A stretch of 48,637 nucleotides of DNA from Microbacterium sp. GTDB taxonomy: Bacteria; Actinomycetota; Actinomycetes; Actinomycetales; Microbacteriaceae. The stretch lies in assembly GCA_031277885.1 (NCBI GenBank), contig JAITLM010000205.1:1-48637 (forward strand), in the 5' to 3' direction. The notes beneath the pieces were generated by a model that was given only the letters and a program-made list of their open reading frames with translations, was not told the origin of the DNA and did not search any database. Shown here piece by piece: positions 39,488 to 47,386 of the stretch. Numbering within the stretch: position 1 is the first letter of the stretch; every line of letters starts with the position of its first letter. A program made the translations under genes and the position numbers.

Positions 39488-42337
39488 ATGTCCGCCACCC
39501 TGACCTCGCCGCTGGACGAGGCCGCCCTCGGCCCCGGCGTCCGGGTCGCCTCCCGCACGATCGACCGCTTCGCCCGGGCGCACGATGCCTCGCACTACCT
39601 GCTCGTGCCGGACGCGGTGCTGGTCCCGCAGGATGCGGCCTCCGTCGCGCGGGTGTTCGACGCCGTGCGCGCCGCGGGGCGCACCCTGACCTTCCGCTCC
39701 GGAGGCACGAGCCTCAGCGGGCAGGGCGTGACCGGCGACGTCATGGTCGACACGCGCTCGGCCTTCCGCGGCATCGCCGTGAGCGCCGACGGCGCCTCCG
39801 TCGCGGCGCAGCCTGGGGCCACCGTGCGCCAGGTGAACACCCGGCTGGCGCGGTTCGGACGCAAGCTCGGGCCGGATCCGGCGAGCGAGATCGCCTGCAC
39901 GATCGGCGGCGTGGTCGCGGACAACTCGAGCGGCATGGCCTGCGGCATCGTGGAGAACTCCTACCGCACGATCGAGTCGATGCTGCTGGTGCTGCCGAGC
40001 GGCACGATCCTCGACACCGCGGCACCCGATGCCCTCGCTCGGCTGCGGGATCGGGAGCCCGAGATCGCTCACGGGCTGCAGCATCTGCGCGATCGCCTCC
40101 GCGGCGACCCCGCGCTGAGCGCCGAGGTCGCGCGCCAGTTCTCGATGAAGAACACCATGGGATACGGCCTCAACTCCCTCCTCGACTTCGACGATCCGGT
40201 GCGGATCCTGGAGCACCTCGTGATCGGATCCGAGGGAACGCTCGCGTTCGTCGCGGAGGCGCGGTTCCGCACGATCCCGATCCAGCCCGCGATCTCGACC
40301 GGGCTGCTCGTCTTCGACACGCTCTCCGACGCGATGGCGGCGCTACCAGGCCTGACCGCGCTCGGGCTGGCCACGATCGAGCTCATGGACGCGGCCTCGC
40401 TGCGCGTCGCGCAGGGGCTCCGCACGGTGCCCGACGCGATCGCCGGGATCGACGTGCAGGGACACGCGGCGCTGCTCATCGAGGTGCATGCCGCGGATGC
40501 CGACGCACTCGCCGAGGGCAAGGGGGCGGCGCTCGCGCACGTCGCGTCCCTGCCGCTCACGACGCCGGCGCGGATGACCGAGGATCCGGCCGAGCGCGGC
40601 GAGCTCTGGACCGTCCGCAAGGGCCTGTACACCGCGGTCGCGGGAGCCCGCCCGTCGGGCACGACGGCGCTGCTCGAAGACATCGCGGTGCCGGTCGAGC
40701 GCCTGCTCGGCGTGTGCGAGGGGCTTACGGCGCTGTTCGAGAAGCACCACTACGAGGGCTGCGTGATCTTCGGGCACGCGAAGGACGGCAACGTGCACTT
40801 CCTCGTCAACGAGCGTTTCGACGACCCGGAGGCGCTGCGCCGCTACGAGGCCTTCACCGAGGACCTCGTCGAGCTCGTGCTCGCCCAGGGCGGGACGCTC
40901 AAGGCCGAGCACGGCACGGGCCGCATCATGGCGCCGTTCGTGCGGCGGCAGTACGGCGACGTGCTGACCGACATGATGTGGGAGATCAAGGGCCTCATCG
41001 ACCCGGACGGGATCCTGAATCCGGGTGTCGTCCTCTCCGACGATGCGGGCTCGTATCTCGCCGACCTCAAGCTCGTGCCGACCGTCGAGAGCGAGGTCGA
41101 CCGCTGCGTCGAGTGCGGCTACTGCGAGCCGACCTGCCCCAGCAAGGACGTCACGCTCACCCCGCGGCAGCGCATCGTGCTGCGCCGCGACATGACGGCC
41201 GCGCTGCACCGCGGCGAGGTCGAGGTGGCGGCCGAGATCGCGCGGGACTACGACTATGACGCCGTACAGACCTGTGCCGTCGACGGCATGTGCGGGGTCG
41301 CGTGTCCGGTCGACATCAACACCGGCGACCTCGTGCGACGGCTGCGCGCCGAGGAGGCCGGCCGGTTCGAGCAGGGCGTGTGGAATGCTGCGGCGAAGGG
41401 CTGGGGTGCGATCACCCGTGGCGGCGGCTTCGCGCTGAACGTCGCTCAGGCGCTGCCGGCGCCCCTGGTGACCGGTGTGACCAAGGCCGCCCGTGCCGTG
41501 CTCGGCGCCGACACGGTGCCGCTCTACGACGCGCGCCTCCCCGGGGGCGGTTCGCGCGCGCCGCAGGCCCAGAGCCCCGTCGACGCGCAGGCCGTGCTGT
41601 TCGGATCCTGCATCGGGACGATGTTCGGCGCGGAGCAGGACGCCGACGGCGTGCACGGCGAGGGCTCCCGTGAGGCGGTTCGGCTGCTGCTGGAGCGGGC
41701 GGGGATCTCCTACAGCGTGCCGCCGGATGCGGGCGGGCTCTGCTGCGGCACCCCGTGGAAGTCCAAGGGTCAGCTCGACGGCTACACCACGATGAGCGAG
41801 CGCGTCCTGCCCGCGCTGTGGCGGGCGAGCCACGAGGGTCTGCTGCCCGTGGTCTGCGATGCCGCGTCGTGCACCGAGGGACTGCACGTCATGCTCGCCA
41901 AGGCCGTCGCGGAGCGCCCGGAGTACGCCGCACTGCGGATCGAGGATGCGACCACCTTCCTGGCGCGAGAGGCCCTGCCGAAGCTGACGGTGCGGGAGCG
42001 CATCGGATCCGTCGCCGTGCACCCGACGTGCTCGACCACGCAGCTCGGCGCGAACGACGCCCTGCGCGCGCTCGCCGCGGCCGTCGCCGAGGACGTGTAC
42101 GTGCCGGAGGGCTGGGGCTGCTGCGCGTTCGCGGGCGACCGCGGCATGCTGCATCCCGAGCTGACCGCGAGCGCCACGGCCGTCGAGGCGGCTGAGATCG
42201 CGGCGGCGGGGATCGACCGCGGCGGCTTCGACGCCTTCGTCTCGGCGAACCGCACCTGCGAGCTCGGCATGAGCCGCGCGACCGGCCGGCCGTACCGGCA
42301 CGTCGTCGAGGTGCTCGAGGAGCTGACCCGGCCCTGA
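39488..42337 (+). CDS. FAD- and Fe-S-containing D-2-hydroxyacid (D-lactate type) dehydrogenase
   Basis: This is a 949-residue fusion enzyme. It has an N-terminal FAD_binding_4 domain (TFRSGGTSLSGQGVTGD, PDPASEIACTIGGVVADNSSGMACG), an FAD-oxidase C-terminal domain (HAKDGNVHFLVN, EHGTGRIMAPFV), a [4Fe-4S] ferredoxin pair (CVECGYCEPTCP with C540, C543, C546, C550; CAVDGMCGVACP with C596, C602, C606), and CCG domains (GGLCCGTPW, GWGCCAFAGDRG). These are D-lactate or D-2-hydroxyglutarate dehydrogenases passing electrons to the respiratory chain. Ribosome site GAGGAG, ATG 39488. Controlled by the divergent GntR regulator. Confidence 0.93.
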   Translation: MSATLTSPLDEAALGPGVRVASRTIDRFARAHDASHYLLVPDAVLVPQDAASVARVFDAVRAAGRTLTFRSGGTSLSGQGVTGDVMVDTRSAFRGIAVSADGASVAAQPGATVRQVNTRLARFGRKLGPDPASEIACTIGGVVADNSSGMACGIVENSYRTIESMLLVLPSGTILDTAAPDALARLRDREPEIAHGLQHLRDRLRGDPALSAEVARQFSMKNTMGYGLNSLLDFDDPVRILEHLVIGSEGTLAFVAEARFRTIPIQPAISTGLLVFDTLSDAMAALPGLTALGLATIELMDAASLRVAQGLRTVPDAIAGIDVQGHAALLIEVHAADADALAEGKGAALAHVASLPLTTPARMTEDPAERGELWTVRKGLYTAVAGARPSGTTALLEDIAVPVERLLGVCEGLTALFEKHHYEGCVIFGHAKDGNVHFLVNERFDDPEALRRYEAFTEDLVELVLAQGGTLKAEHGTGRIMAPFVRRQYGDVLTDMMWEIKGLIDPDGILNPGVVLSDDAGSYLADLKLVPTVESEVDRCVECGYCEPTCPSKDVTLTPRQRIVLRRDMTAALHRGEVEVAAEIARDYDYDAVQTCAVDGMCGVACPVDINTGDLVRRLRAEEAGRFEQGVWNAAAKGWGAITRGGGFALNVAQALPAPLVTGVTKAARAVLGADTVPLYDARLPGGGSRAPQAQSPVDAQAVLFGSCIGTMFGAEQDADGVHGEGSREAVRLLLERAGISYSVPPDAGGLCCGTPWKSKGQLDGYTTMSERVLPALWRASHEGLLPVVCDAASCTEGLHVMLAKAVAERPEYAALRIEDATTFLAREALPKLTVRERIGSVAVHPTCSTTQLGANDALRALAAAVAEDVYVPEGWGCCAFAGDRGMLHPELTASATAVEAAEIAAAGIDRGGFDAFVSANRTCELGMSRATGRPYRHVVEVLEELTRP

Positions 42338-42398
42338 CCGGGCTCCACGGGCGATCGTGCGGCGGAGGCCCACCGCCGAGACGTGCGATACTCACGCC

Positions 42399-42905
42399 AT
42401 GAGGGAGCAGCGCGCGCTCAAGGGCCCCCGCCGACCCGCCGACACGGTGGTCGCTGTTCTGGGCTGTGCTCTGGTCTTCTGCTTTTCTGCGGTGATGGCA
42501 CTGCAGATCCTCGTGTGGAACCCGGCGGCCGCGGCGGCCGCGGCGGATCCGGCTCGGACAGGGCTCGGCAGTGCGGGCGGGGGTCTGGACTTCGCGACGC
42601 CGTTGATCGCGTCCGGTGTCGGAGTCGCGCTCGGGCTCGCTCTGCTCGTGCTCACCCTCGTGGGCGTGCTGCGGAGAGCCGTCGTCGCGATCGCCTACCT
42701 GGGGGCGCTCGTGCTGGGCTACCCGGTGTATCTCCTGGCATCGTTCGGGAACGGCGTGCACCTCGCGGACGAGTACGGGGTCTCCGGGGGCGACCATGCC
42801 CTCGGTGGTCTGGTGCTCGGGGTGATCAGTGCGGCGGCGTTGATCGTCCTGCTCGTTCTCACCGTCCGTCGATCAGCACGGCGGCCGCACGTCCGCGCCG
42901 CCTGA
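42399..42905 (+). CDS. Small membrane protein of unknown function
   Basis: This is a 168-residue protein with four predicted membrane helices (DTVVAVLGCALVFCFSAVMALQIL, TPLIASGVGVALGLALLVLTLVGVL, VVAIAYLGALVLGYPVYLLASF, GGLVLGVISAAALIVLLVLTV) and a Gly/Ala loop. The basic C-terminus (RRSARRPHVRAA) should face the cytoplasm. ATG 42399 is used; the 14-residue longer frame has no ribosome site. No family was recognised. It lies 61 bp after the dehydrogenase stop and is convergent with the CHY protein. Confidence 0.75.
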   Translation: MREQRALKGPRRPADTVVAVLGCALVFCFSAVMALQILVWNPAAAAAAADPARTGLGSAGGGLDFATPLIASGVGVALGLALLVLTLVGVLRRAVVAIAYLGALVLGYPVYLLASFGNGVHLADEYGVSGGDHALGGLVLGVISAAALIVLLVLTVRRSARRPHVRAA

Positions 42906-42955
42906 TCACGGCCTGTGGCAGGGCCGCAGTCCCGTGCTCCGGCCGGGCGGTCCGG

Positions 42956-43318
42956 TCAGGCGCCGAGCCGCCGACCGTGGGTCCTGTCCGGCGAGGCCTC
43001 GAAGTACAGGTCGGCGTGCAGGGCGCAGCGTGGATTGAACGAGGCGGCGCACCGCGGGCAGGCGGTCACGCCGAGGTACTCGCGGATCGCGAGCTCGTGG
43101 CGGCAGACGCCGCACAGCACGGCCCTCGCGTCCTGTTCGGCGGACGGCCAGGGCCGGGCCGGGTGGCCTGCCGTCTCCTCGTGGCAGAGGTGGCAGGGGT
43201 AGTACTCGCCGCAGCAGGCGAACCGGATCGCGACGACGTCGAGGTCGGTGCGGTAGTGCACGCAGCGGGTCTGCGCATCGACGGGCCGCCCCTTGATCTC
43301 GACGTCCGCGGTGCCCAT
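42956..43318 (-). CDS. CHY zinc-finger protein
   Basis: This is a 120-residue protein matching the CHY zinc-finger fold: CVHYRTDLDVVAIRFACCGEYYPCHLCHEETAGH, then CGVCRHELAIREYLGVTACPRCAASFNPRCALHADLYFE. Cys and His pairs suffice for about three zinc ions. Related eukaryotic proteins (Hot13, RCHY1) act in redox and protein handling; in bacteria the role is unknown. The gene stands alone between the membrane protein and the iron importer. Confidence 0.9.
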   Translation of the reverse strand: MGTADVEIKGRPVDAQTRCVHYRTDLDVVAIRFACCGEYYPCHLCHEETAGHPARPWPSAEQDARAVLCGVCRHELAIREYLGVTACPRCAASFNPRCALHADLYFEASPDRTHGRRLGA

Positions 43319-43344
43319 GCCACGATCCTAGGCGCGACGCGCTG

Positions 43345-44139
43345 TCAGTCCCGGTGCACGTCCACCGGCACGATCATCGGCGTGCCGGCGACCGGATCCG
43401 GGATCACGACGGCCTCCAGGTCGAACACCTCGCGGAGCAGCTCGACCGTGACGACGTCGGCGGGAGCGCCTTCGGCGACGATGCGGCCGTCGCGCATGGC
43501 GACGAGATGGTCGGCATAGCGGGTCGCGAGATTGAGCTCGTGCATGACGACGACGACCTGGGTCCCCCGCTCGCGCGAGAGTCGCACGAGCAGCTGCAGC
43601 AGCTCGACCTGGTGTGCGAGATCGAGGTAGGTCGTGGGCTCGTCGAGCAGCAGGATGTCGGGCTCCTGCGCGAGCGCCATCGCGACCCAGGCGCGCTGCC
43701 GCTGTCCGCCCGAGAGCTCGTCGATCGAGCGCTCGGCGAACTCCGCCATGCCGGTCACCTGCAGCGCATCCGCGACCACCTCGTCGTCGCGGTGGTCGCG
43801 CCCGCCCAGCCAGCCGCGGTGCGGCGTGCGGCCGCGGTCGACGAGGTCGGCGACACTGATGCCGTCCGGCGCGACCGGCGCCTGGGGCAGCAGACCCACG
43901 ATGCGAGCGACCTCCTTGGTGGGCAGGTGCGCGATCGCGGATCCGTCCAGCAGCACGGATCCGCTGCGCGGCTTCAGCAGCCGCGCGAGCGTGCACAGCA
44001 GGGTCGACTTGCCGCAGCCGTTGCCGCCGACGATCATCGTGATCCCGGAGCCCGGCAGGGCCAGATCCAGGCCTTCGATGACGGGATCGCCGTCGTAGCC
44101 GACGGTCAGGTCGGTCGCTTCGAGGGTGTGCGAGCTCAT
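43345..44139 (-). CDS. Iron-siderophore ABC transporter ATPase (FecE/FepC type)
   Basis: This 264-residue ATPase has Walker A GGNGCGKST (residues 38-46), Q loop in LLPQAPVAP, signature LSGGQRQRAWVAMAL, Walker B DILLLDEPTTYLD and the switch His in VVVMHELN. ATG 44139 overlaps the upstream permease stop in ATGA, and the longer frame is a shadow. As last gene of the four-gene importer it supplies energy to the FecCD-type channel. Typical substrates are ferric siderophores. Confidence 0.95.
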   Translation of the reverse strand: MSSHTLEATDLTVGYDGDPVIEGLDLALPGSGITMIVGGNGCGKSTLLCTLARLLKPRSGSVLLDGSAIAHLPTKEVARIVGLLPQAPVAPDGISVADLVDRGRTPHRGWLGGRDHRDDEVVADALQVTGMAEFAERSIDELSGGQRQRAWVAMALAQEPDILLLDEPTTYLDLAHQVELLQLLVRLSRERGTQVVVVMHELNLATRYADHLVAMRDGRIVAEGAPADVVTVELLREVFDLEAVVIPDPVAGTPMIVPVDVHRD

Positions 44140-45191
44140 GCGCGCGTGCGTCCTCTCATCAGGAGCCACAGCAGGAACGGCGCGCCGATCGCGCCGGTGA
44201 TCACGCCGACGGGCAGCGTGATCGGGAACAGGTGCTGCCCGACCGCATCGCCGGCGAGCACGATGATCGCGCCGAGGAGCGCGGAGACCAGGGGGAGGGC
44301 CGCATCGCGCCGGACGAGGCGCAGGGCGATCGGACCGGCGAGGAACGCGACGAACGAGATCGGCCCGGTCAGCGAGGTGGCGACGGCGATGAGCAGTACC
44401 GCGCACAGGATCAGCAGGATCCGCGAGCGCTGCGGACGTGCACCCAGCGCGGTGGCGGAGTCGTCGCCGAGGCGGAGAACCGGCAGCGTGCGCGCCGCCA
44501 GCAGCGCGATCACGAGCAGCACCAGGAGCGCGGGCGCGGTCGGCCCGAGCTGATCCCAGAGACTGCGGCTGAGCGATCCGGCCATCCACACGGTCGCCTG
44601 CTCCGCCGCCTTGACGTCGGAGCGGGTGAGGACGTAGCTGATCACGGCCTGCAGCGCCGCGGCGACGCCGATGCCGACGAGGACGAAGCGCAGACCGGAG
44701 AGGCCTCGTCGATAGGCGAGGACCCAGATCAGGAGAGCGGTCACGAGCCCGCCGGCGATGGCGGCCCCCGAGACGACGAGTCCCGAGGCGCCGAAGAACG
44801 AGATCGCGGTGATCGCCGCGGCGCTGGATCCTGTGCTGATGCCGATCACGTCGGGGCTCGCGAGGACGTTGCGCAGCAGGGTCTGGAACAGCATCCCGCC
44901 GAGGCCGAACGCGGCGCCGGCCAGCAGTGCGCCGACCGCGCGAGGAAGGCGCAGCTCGACCACGGCGAAGGTCACGCCCGGCACGGTCTGTCCCCCGAGA
45001 GCGCGCAGCACGTCAGGCAGGGCGAGGGTCTTCGCGCCGAACACGAGAGCCGCCCCGAACAGGACGACCGTGGCGACGGCGAGCACCGCGATGAGCGCGG
45101 TGTCGCGGGCCGCGCGATGGCGGCGGGCGGCCCGGAGCCGATCCGCAGGTGCGGATGCGGCGGTAGGGCGTGCGGTGTCGAGCGCGGTCAC
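44136..45191 (-). CDS. Iron-siderophore ABC transporter permease (FecCD family), second
   Basis: This 351-residue FecCD-type permease has about ten membrane helices. Family motifs are visible: LRLPRAVGALLAGAAFGLGGMLFQTLLRNVLASPDVIGISTGSSAAA, GPISFVAFLAGPIALRLV, and GDAVGQHLFPITLPVGVITGAIGAPFLLWLL. GTG 45191 overlaps the first permease's stop (GTGA). It forms a heterodimer with the first permease. Confidence 0.94.
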   Translation of the reverse strand: MTALDTARPTAASAPADRLRAARRHRAARDTALIAVLAVATVVLFGAALVFGAKTLALPDVLRALGGQTVPGVTFAVVELRLPRAVGALLAGAAFGLGGMLFQTLLRNVLASPDVIGISTGSSAAAITAISFFGASGLVVSGAAIAGGLVTALLIWVLAYRRGLSGLRFVLVGIGVAAALQAVISYVLTRSDVKAAEQATVWMAGSLSRSLWDQLGPTAPALLVLLVIALLAARTLPVLRLGDDSATALGARPQRSRILLILCAVLLIAVATSLTGPISFVAFLAGPIALRLVRRDAALPLVSALLGAIIVLAGDAVGQHLFPITLPVGVITGAIGAPFLLWLLMRGRTRA

Positions 45192-46237
45192 AGTCCGACC
45201 GACTTCCGCCGGCGCAGCAGCGCGATGAAGACCGGGGCTCCGATGACGCCCGTCACGATGCCCACCTCGAGCACGCCCGGGCGCGCGAGGATCCGGCCGA
45301 TCACGTCGCAGACGAGCAGGAACGTGGCTCCCGCCACGGCGGACAGCGCCACGATCCAGCGGTAGTCCGCGCCGACGAGGAACCGCACCGCGTGCGGCAC
45401 GGCCAGTCCGACGAAGCCGATCGGTCCTGCGAGCGCCGTCGCCGTGCCGCACAGCAGCACGACCGCGAGCACAGCGGTGAGGCGGGAGGCGCCGACCCGC
45501 ACGCCCAGCCCGCGGGCGACGTCGTCGCCGAGCGCGAGTGCGTTCAGGCGACCGGAGCAGGCGACCGCGAGCCCGGCCCCGAGGGTGAGGAAGCCGCCCA
45601 GCTGCGCGAGCGAGGAGAACGATGCGGCGGTCAGGGATCCGACCTGCCAGAACCGGAAGCTCTCCAGCGTCGATTCGTCGACGATGAGGATCCCGGTGAT
45701 GACGGCCGTCGCGATCGCGGCGACCGCCGCACCCGCCAGAGCGAGCGTCACCGGGGTCGCGCCTCCGGGGCTCGCCGCGGCGGCGCCGTAGCCGATGACG
45801 ACCGCCACGGCCGCTCCGGCCAGGGCGCACCACACGATCACGAGCGGCGCCTGCCACCCGAACAGCGTCATGCCCAGCACCACGAACAGCGACGCTCCGG
45901 CGTTCACGCCGAGCAGGCCGGGATCGGCGAGCGGATTGCGGGCCATGCCCTGCATGACGGCGCCGCCCATGCCGAGCGCCGCGCCCACGAGCAGTCCGGT
46001 GATCGTCGTGGGCACCCGCGAGAGCACCGCCGCCTGATCCGTGGATCCGTCGGGGCTCAGGAAAGCGCCCCACACGGCGTCGAGCGGCACGATCCGCGCG
46101 CCGAGGGCGAGGGAGAGCGCGGCCGCGGCGAGCATCGCGCCCAGGCACACGACGATCGCCCACCCCGGGCTCAGGCGCACGCGGCGGCGTGCACCGGAGC
46201 CCGACGCGGGCGTCGTCGGCGCGGTGGCGAGGGTCAT
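45188..46237 (-). CDS. Iron-siderophore ABC transporter permease (FecCD family), first
   Basis: This 349-residue FecCD-type permease has the paralogous motifs LSRVPTTITGLLVGAALGMGGAVMQGMARNPLADPGLLGVNAGAS, GPIGFVGLAVPHAVRFLVG and GRILARPGVLEVGIVTGVIGAPVFIALL. ATG 46237 shares one base with the binding-protein stop. About ten membrane helices. Second gene of the iron importer operon. Confidence 0.94.
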   Translation of the reverse strand: MTLATAPTTPASGSGARRRVRLSPGWAIVVCLGAMLAAAALSLALGARIVPLDAVWGAFLSPDGSTDQAAVLSRVPTTITGLLVGAALGMGGAVMQGMARNPLADPGLLGVNAGASLFVVLGMTLFGWQAPLVIVWCALAGAAVAVVIGYGAAAASPGGATPVTLALAGAAVAAIATAVITGILIVDESTLESFRFWQVGSLTAASFSSLAQLGGFLTLGAGLAVACSGRLNALALGDDVARGLGVRVGASRLTAVLAVVLLCGTATALAGPIGFVGLAVPHAVRFLVGADYRWIVALSAVAGATFLLVCDVIGRILARPGVLEVGIVTGVIGAPVFIALLRRRKSVGL

Positions 46238-47268
46238 CAGGCCTTGGCTGCGGCCTCGCCGAGCATCTTCGCGTAGGCGGGAAGCGCCCACGGGATCGAC
46301 AGCACGGTGGGCGCGGAGACGGCCATGAGCAGCGCCTCGTCGTTCAGGAGCACTGCGGATCCCTTCTTCACCGCGGGGATCTTGCTGAGCAGCGGGTCGT
46401 TCTGGAGGGTCGACAGGTCGCCGCCCTGCACGTAGACGACCGCGACGTCGGCGTCGAGCTTGTCGGCCTGCTCGGCCGAGATCGTGCCGACGAAGCCCTT
46501 CTCGTTCTTGGACAGGTCGGTGATGGACTTCGGGGTGGCGAGTCCGAGGTCGTTCAGGTACTGCACGCGCGTGTCGCTCGGCACGTAGTACTGCACCTTG
46601 CCGAGATCCTTCGCGTCCACCCACATGACCATGCCGGTCTTGCCCTTGGCGGCCGGGTACTTGGCCATCTCGGTCGCCATGGACTTCTCGGTGTCGGCGA
46701 TCAGCGTCTTCGCCTCGGCGGACTTGCCGAGCGCCGTGCCCACCATGGTGGTCGAGTCACGCCACGAGGTGCCCCAGGGGGCGCCGGGGTAGGCGACCGT
46801 GGGAGCGATCTTGGTGAGCGTGTCGTACTCCTGCTTCGTGAGGCCGGAGTTCGCGCCCAGGATCAGATCCGGCGAGGTGTCGGCGATCTTCTCGTAGGGG
46901 ATCCCGTCCGTCTCATCGTGCAGCGGCGGCAGCTTCGCCTTGTCGGCGTCGATCGCGTTCTTCGTCCACTCCAGGTAACCGTCGCCGTCCGGGTCGCCGA
47001 AGGTCGCCTTCGGGATCGTGACCGGGATGGTGCCCAGCGCGATGGCCGCGTCGAAGCTGCCCCAGCCGATCGTCGCCACGTTCTTCGGAGCCGACTCGAT
47101 CACGGTCTTGCCGTAGACGTGCTCGACGATCGCCGGGAAGGCGCCGTCGGAGGATCCGGTTCCGGTCGCGCCGGGCGCGGACCCGGTCGAGCACGCGGTC
47201 AAGGCGAGGGCGCCGGCCGTCAGGAGGCTGAGGACGGCCGCGCCACGGCGCAGGCGGAGGGAGGGCAT
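46237..47268 (-). CDS. Iron-siderophore binding lipoprotein
   Basis: This is a 343-residue periplasmic-binding type lipoprotein. The signal ends LALTAC (lipid-carrying C26) followed by a Ser/Gly linker. The mature part has VYGKTVIESAPKNVATIGWGSFDAAIALG, GIPYEKIADTSPDLILGANSGLTKQEYDTLTKIAPTVAY, and VVYVQGGDLSTL. This is the FepB/FhuD-type class III fold for ferric siderophores. First gene of the importer, 29 bp from an iron box. Confidence 0.95.
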   Translation of the reverse strand: MPSLRLRRGAAVLSLLTAGALALTACSTGSAPGATGTGSSDGAFPAIVEHVYGKTVIESAPKNVATIGWGSFDAAIALGTIPVTIPKATFGDPDGDGYLEWTKNAIDADKAKLPPLHDETDGIPYEKIADTSPDLILGANSGLTKQEYDTLTKIAPTVAYPGAPWGTSWRDSTTMVGTALGKSAEAKTLIADTEKSMATEMAKYPAAKGKTGMVMWVDAKDLGKVQYYVPSDTRVQYLNDLGLATPKSITDLSKNEKGFVGTISAEQADKLDADVAVVYVQGGDLSTLQNDPLLSKIPAVKKGSAVLLNDEALLMAVSAPTVLSIPWALPAYAKMLGEAAAKA

Positions 47269-47296
47269 GGATCTCCTCGGAGAAGGGAACGGGTAG

Positions 47297-47315
47297 GTAG
47301 GTAAGCCTAACCTAT
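47297..47315. promoter_or_regulatory. DtxR/IdeR-type iron box
   Basis: TAGGTAAGCCTAACCTA (47298-47314) keeps seven of eight dyad pairs around a central C, matching the TTAGGTTAGSCTAACCTAA-type consensus. It lies 29 bp upstream of the siderophore-binding gene. Iron-dependent repression of the importer is strongly expected. Confidence 0.85.
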
Positions 47316-47341
47316 GCCCCTTGGTCCGTCGAAGAGGAAGA

Positions 47342-47379
47342 GACGGAGGGCCGCCCCCCGAAGAAGGCGACCCTCCGTC
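47342..47379 (-). terminator. Terminator of the repeat surface-protein gene
   Basis: On the minus strand GACGGAGGG (47379-47371) and CCCTCCGTC (47350-47342) form a 9-bp stem, extendable by GCC/GGC pairs, followed by a pyrimidine-rich TCTTCCTCTTCG. It ends the minus-strand gene 8 bp after its stop. Confidence 0.7.
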
Positions 47380-47386
47380 CTGTGGT

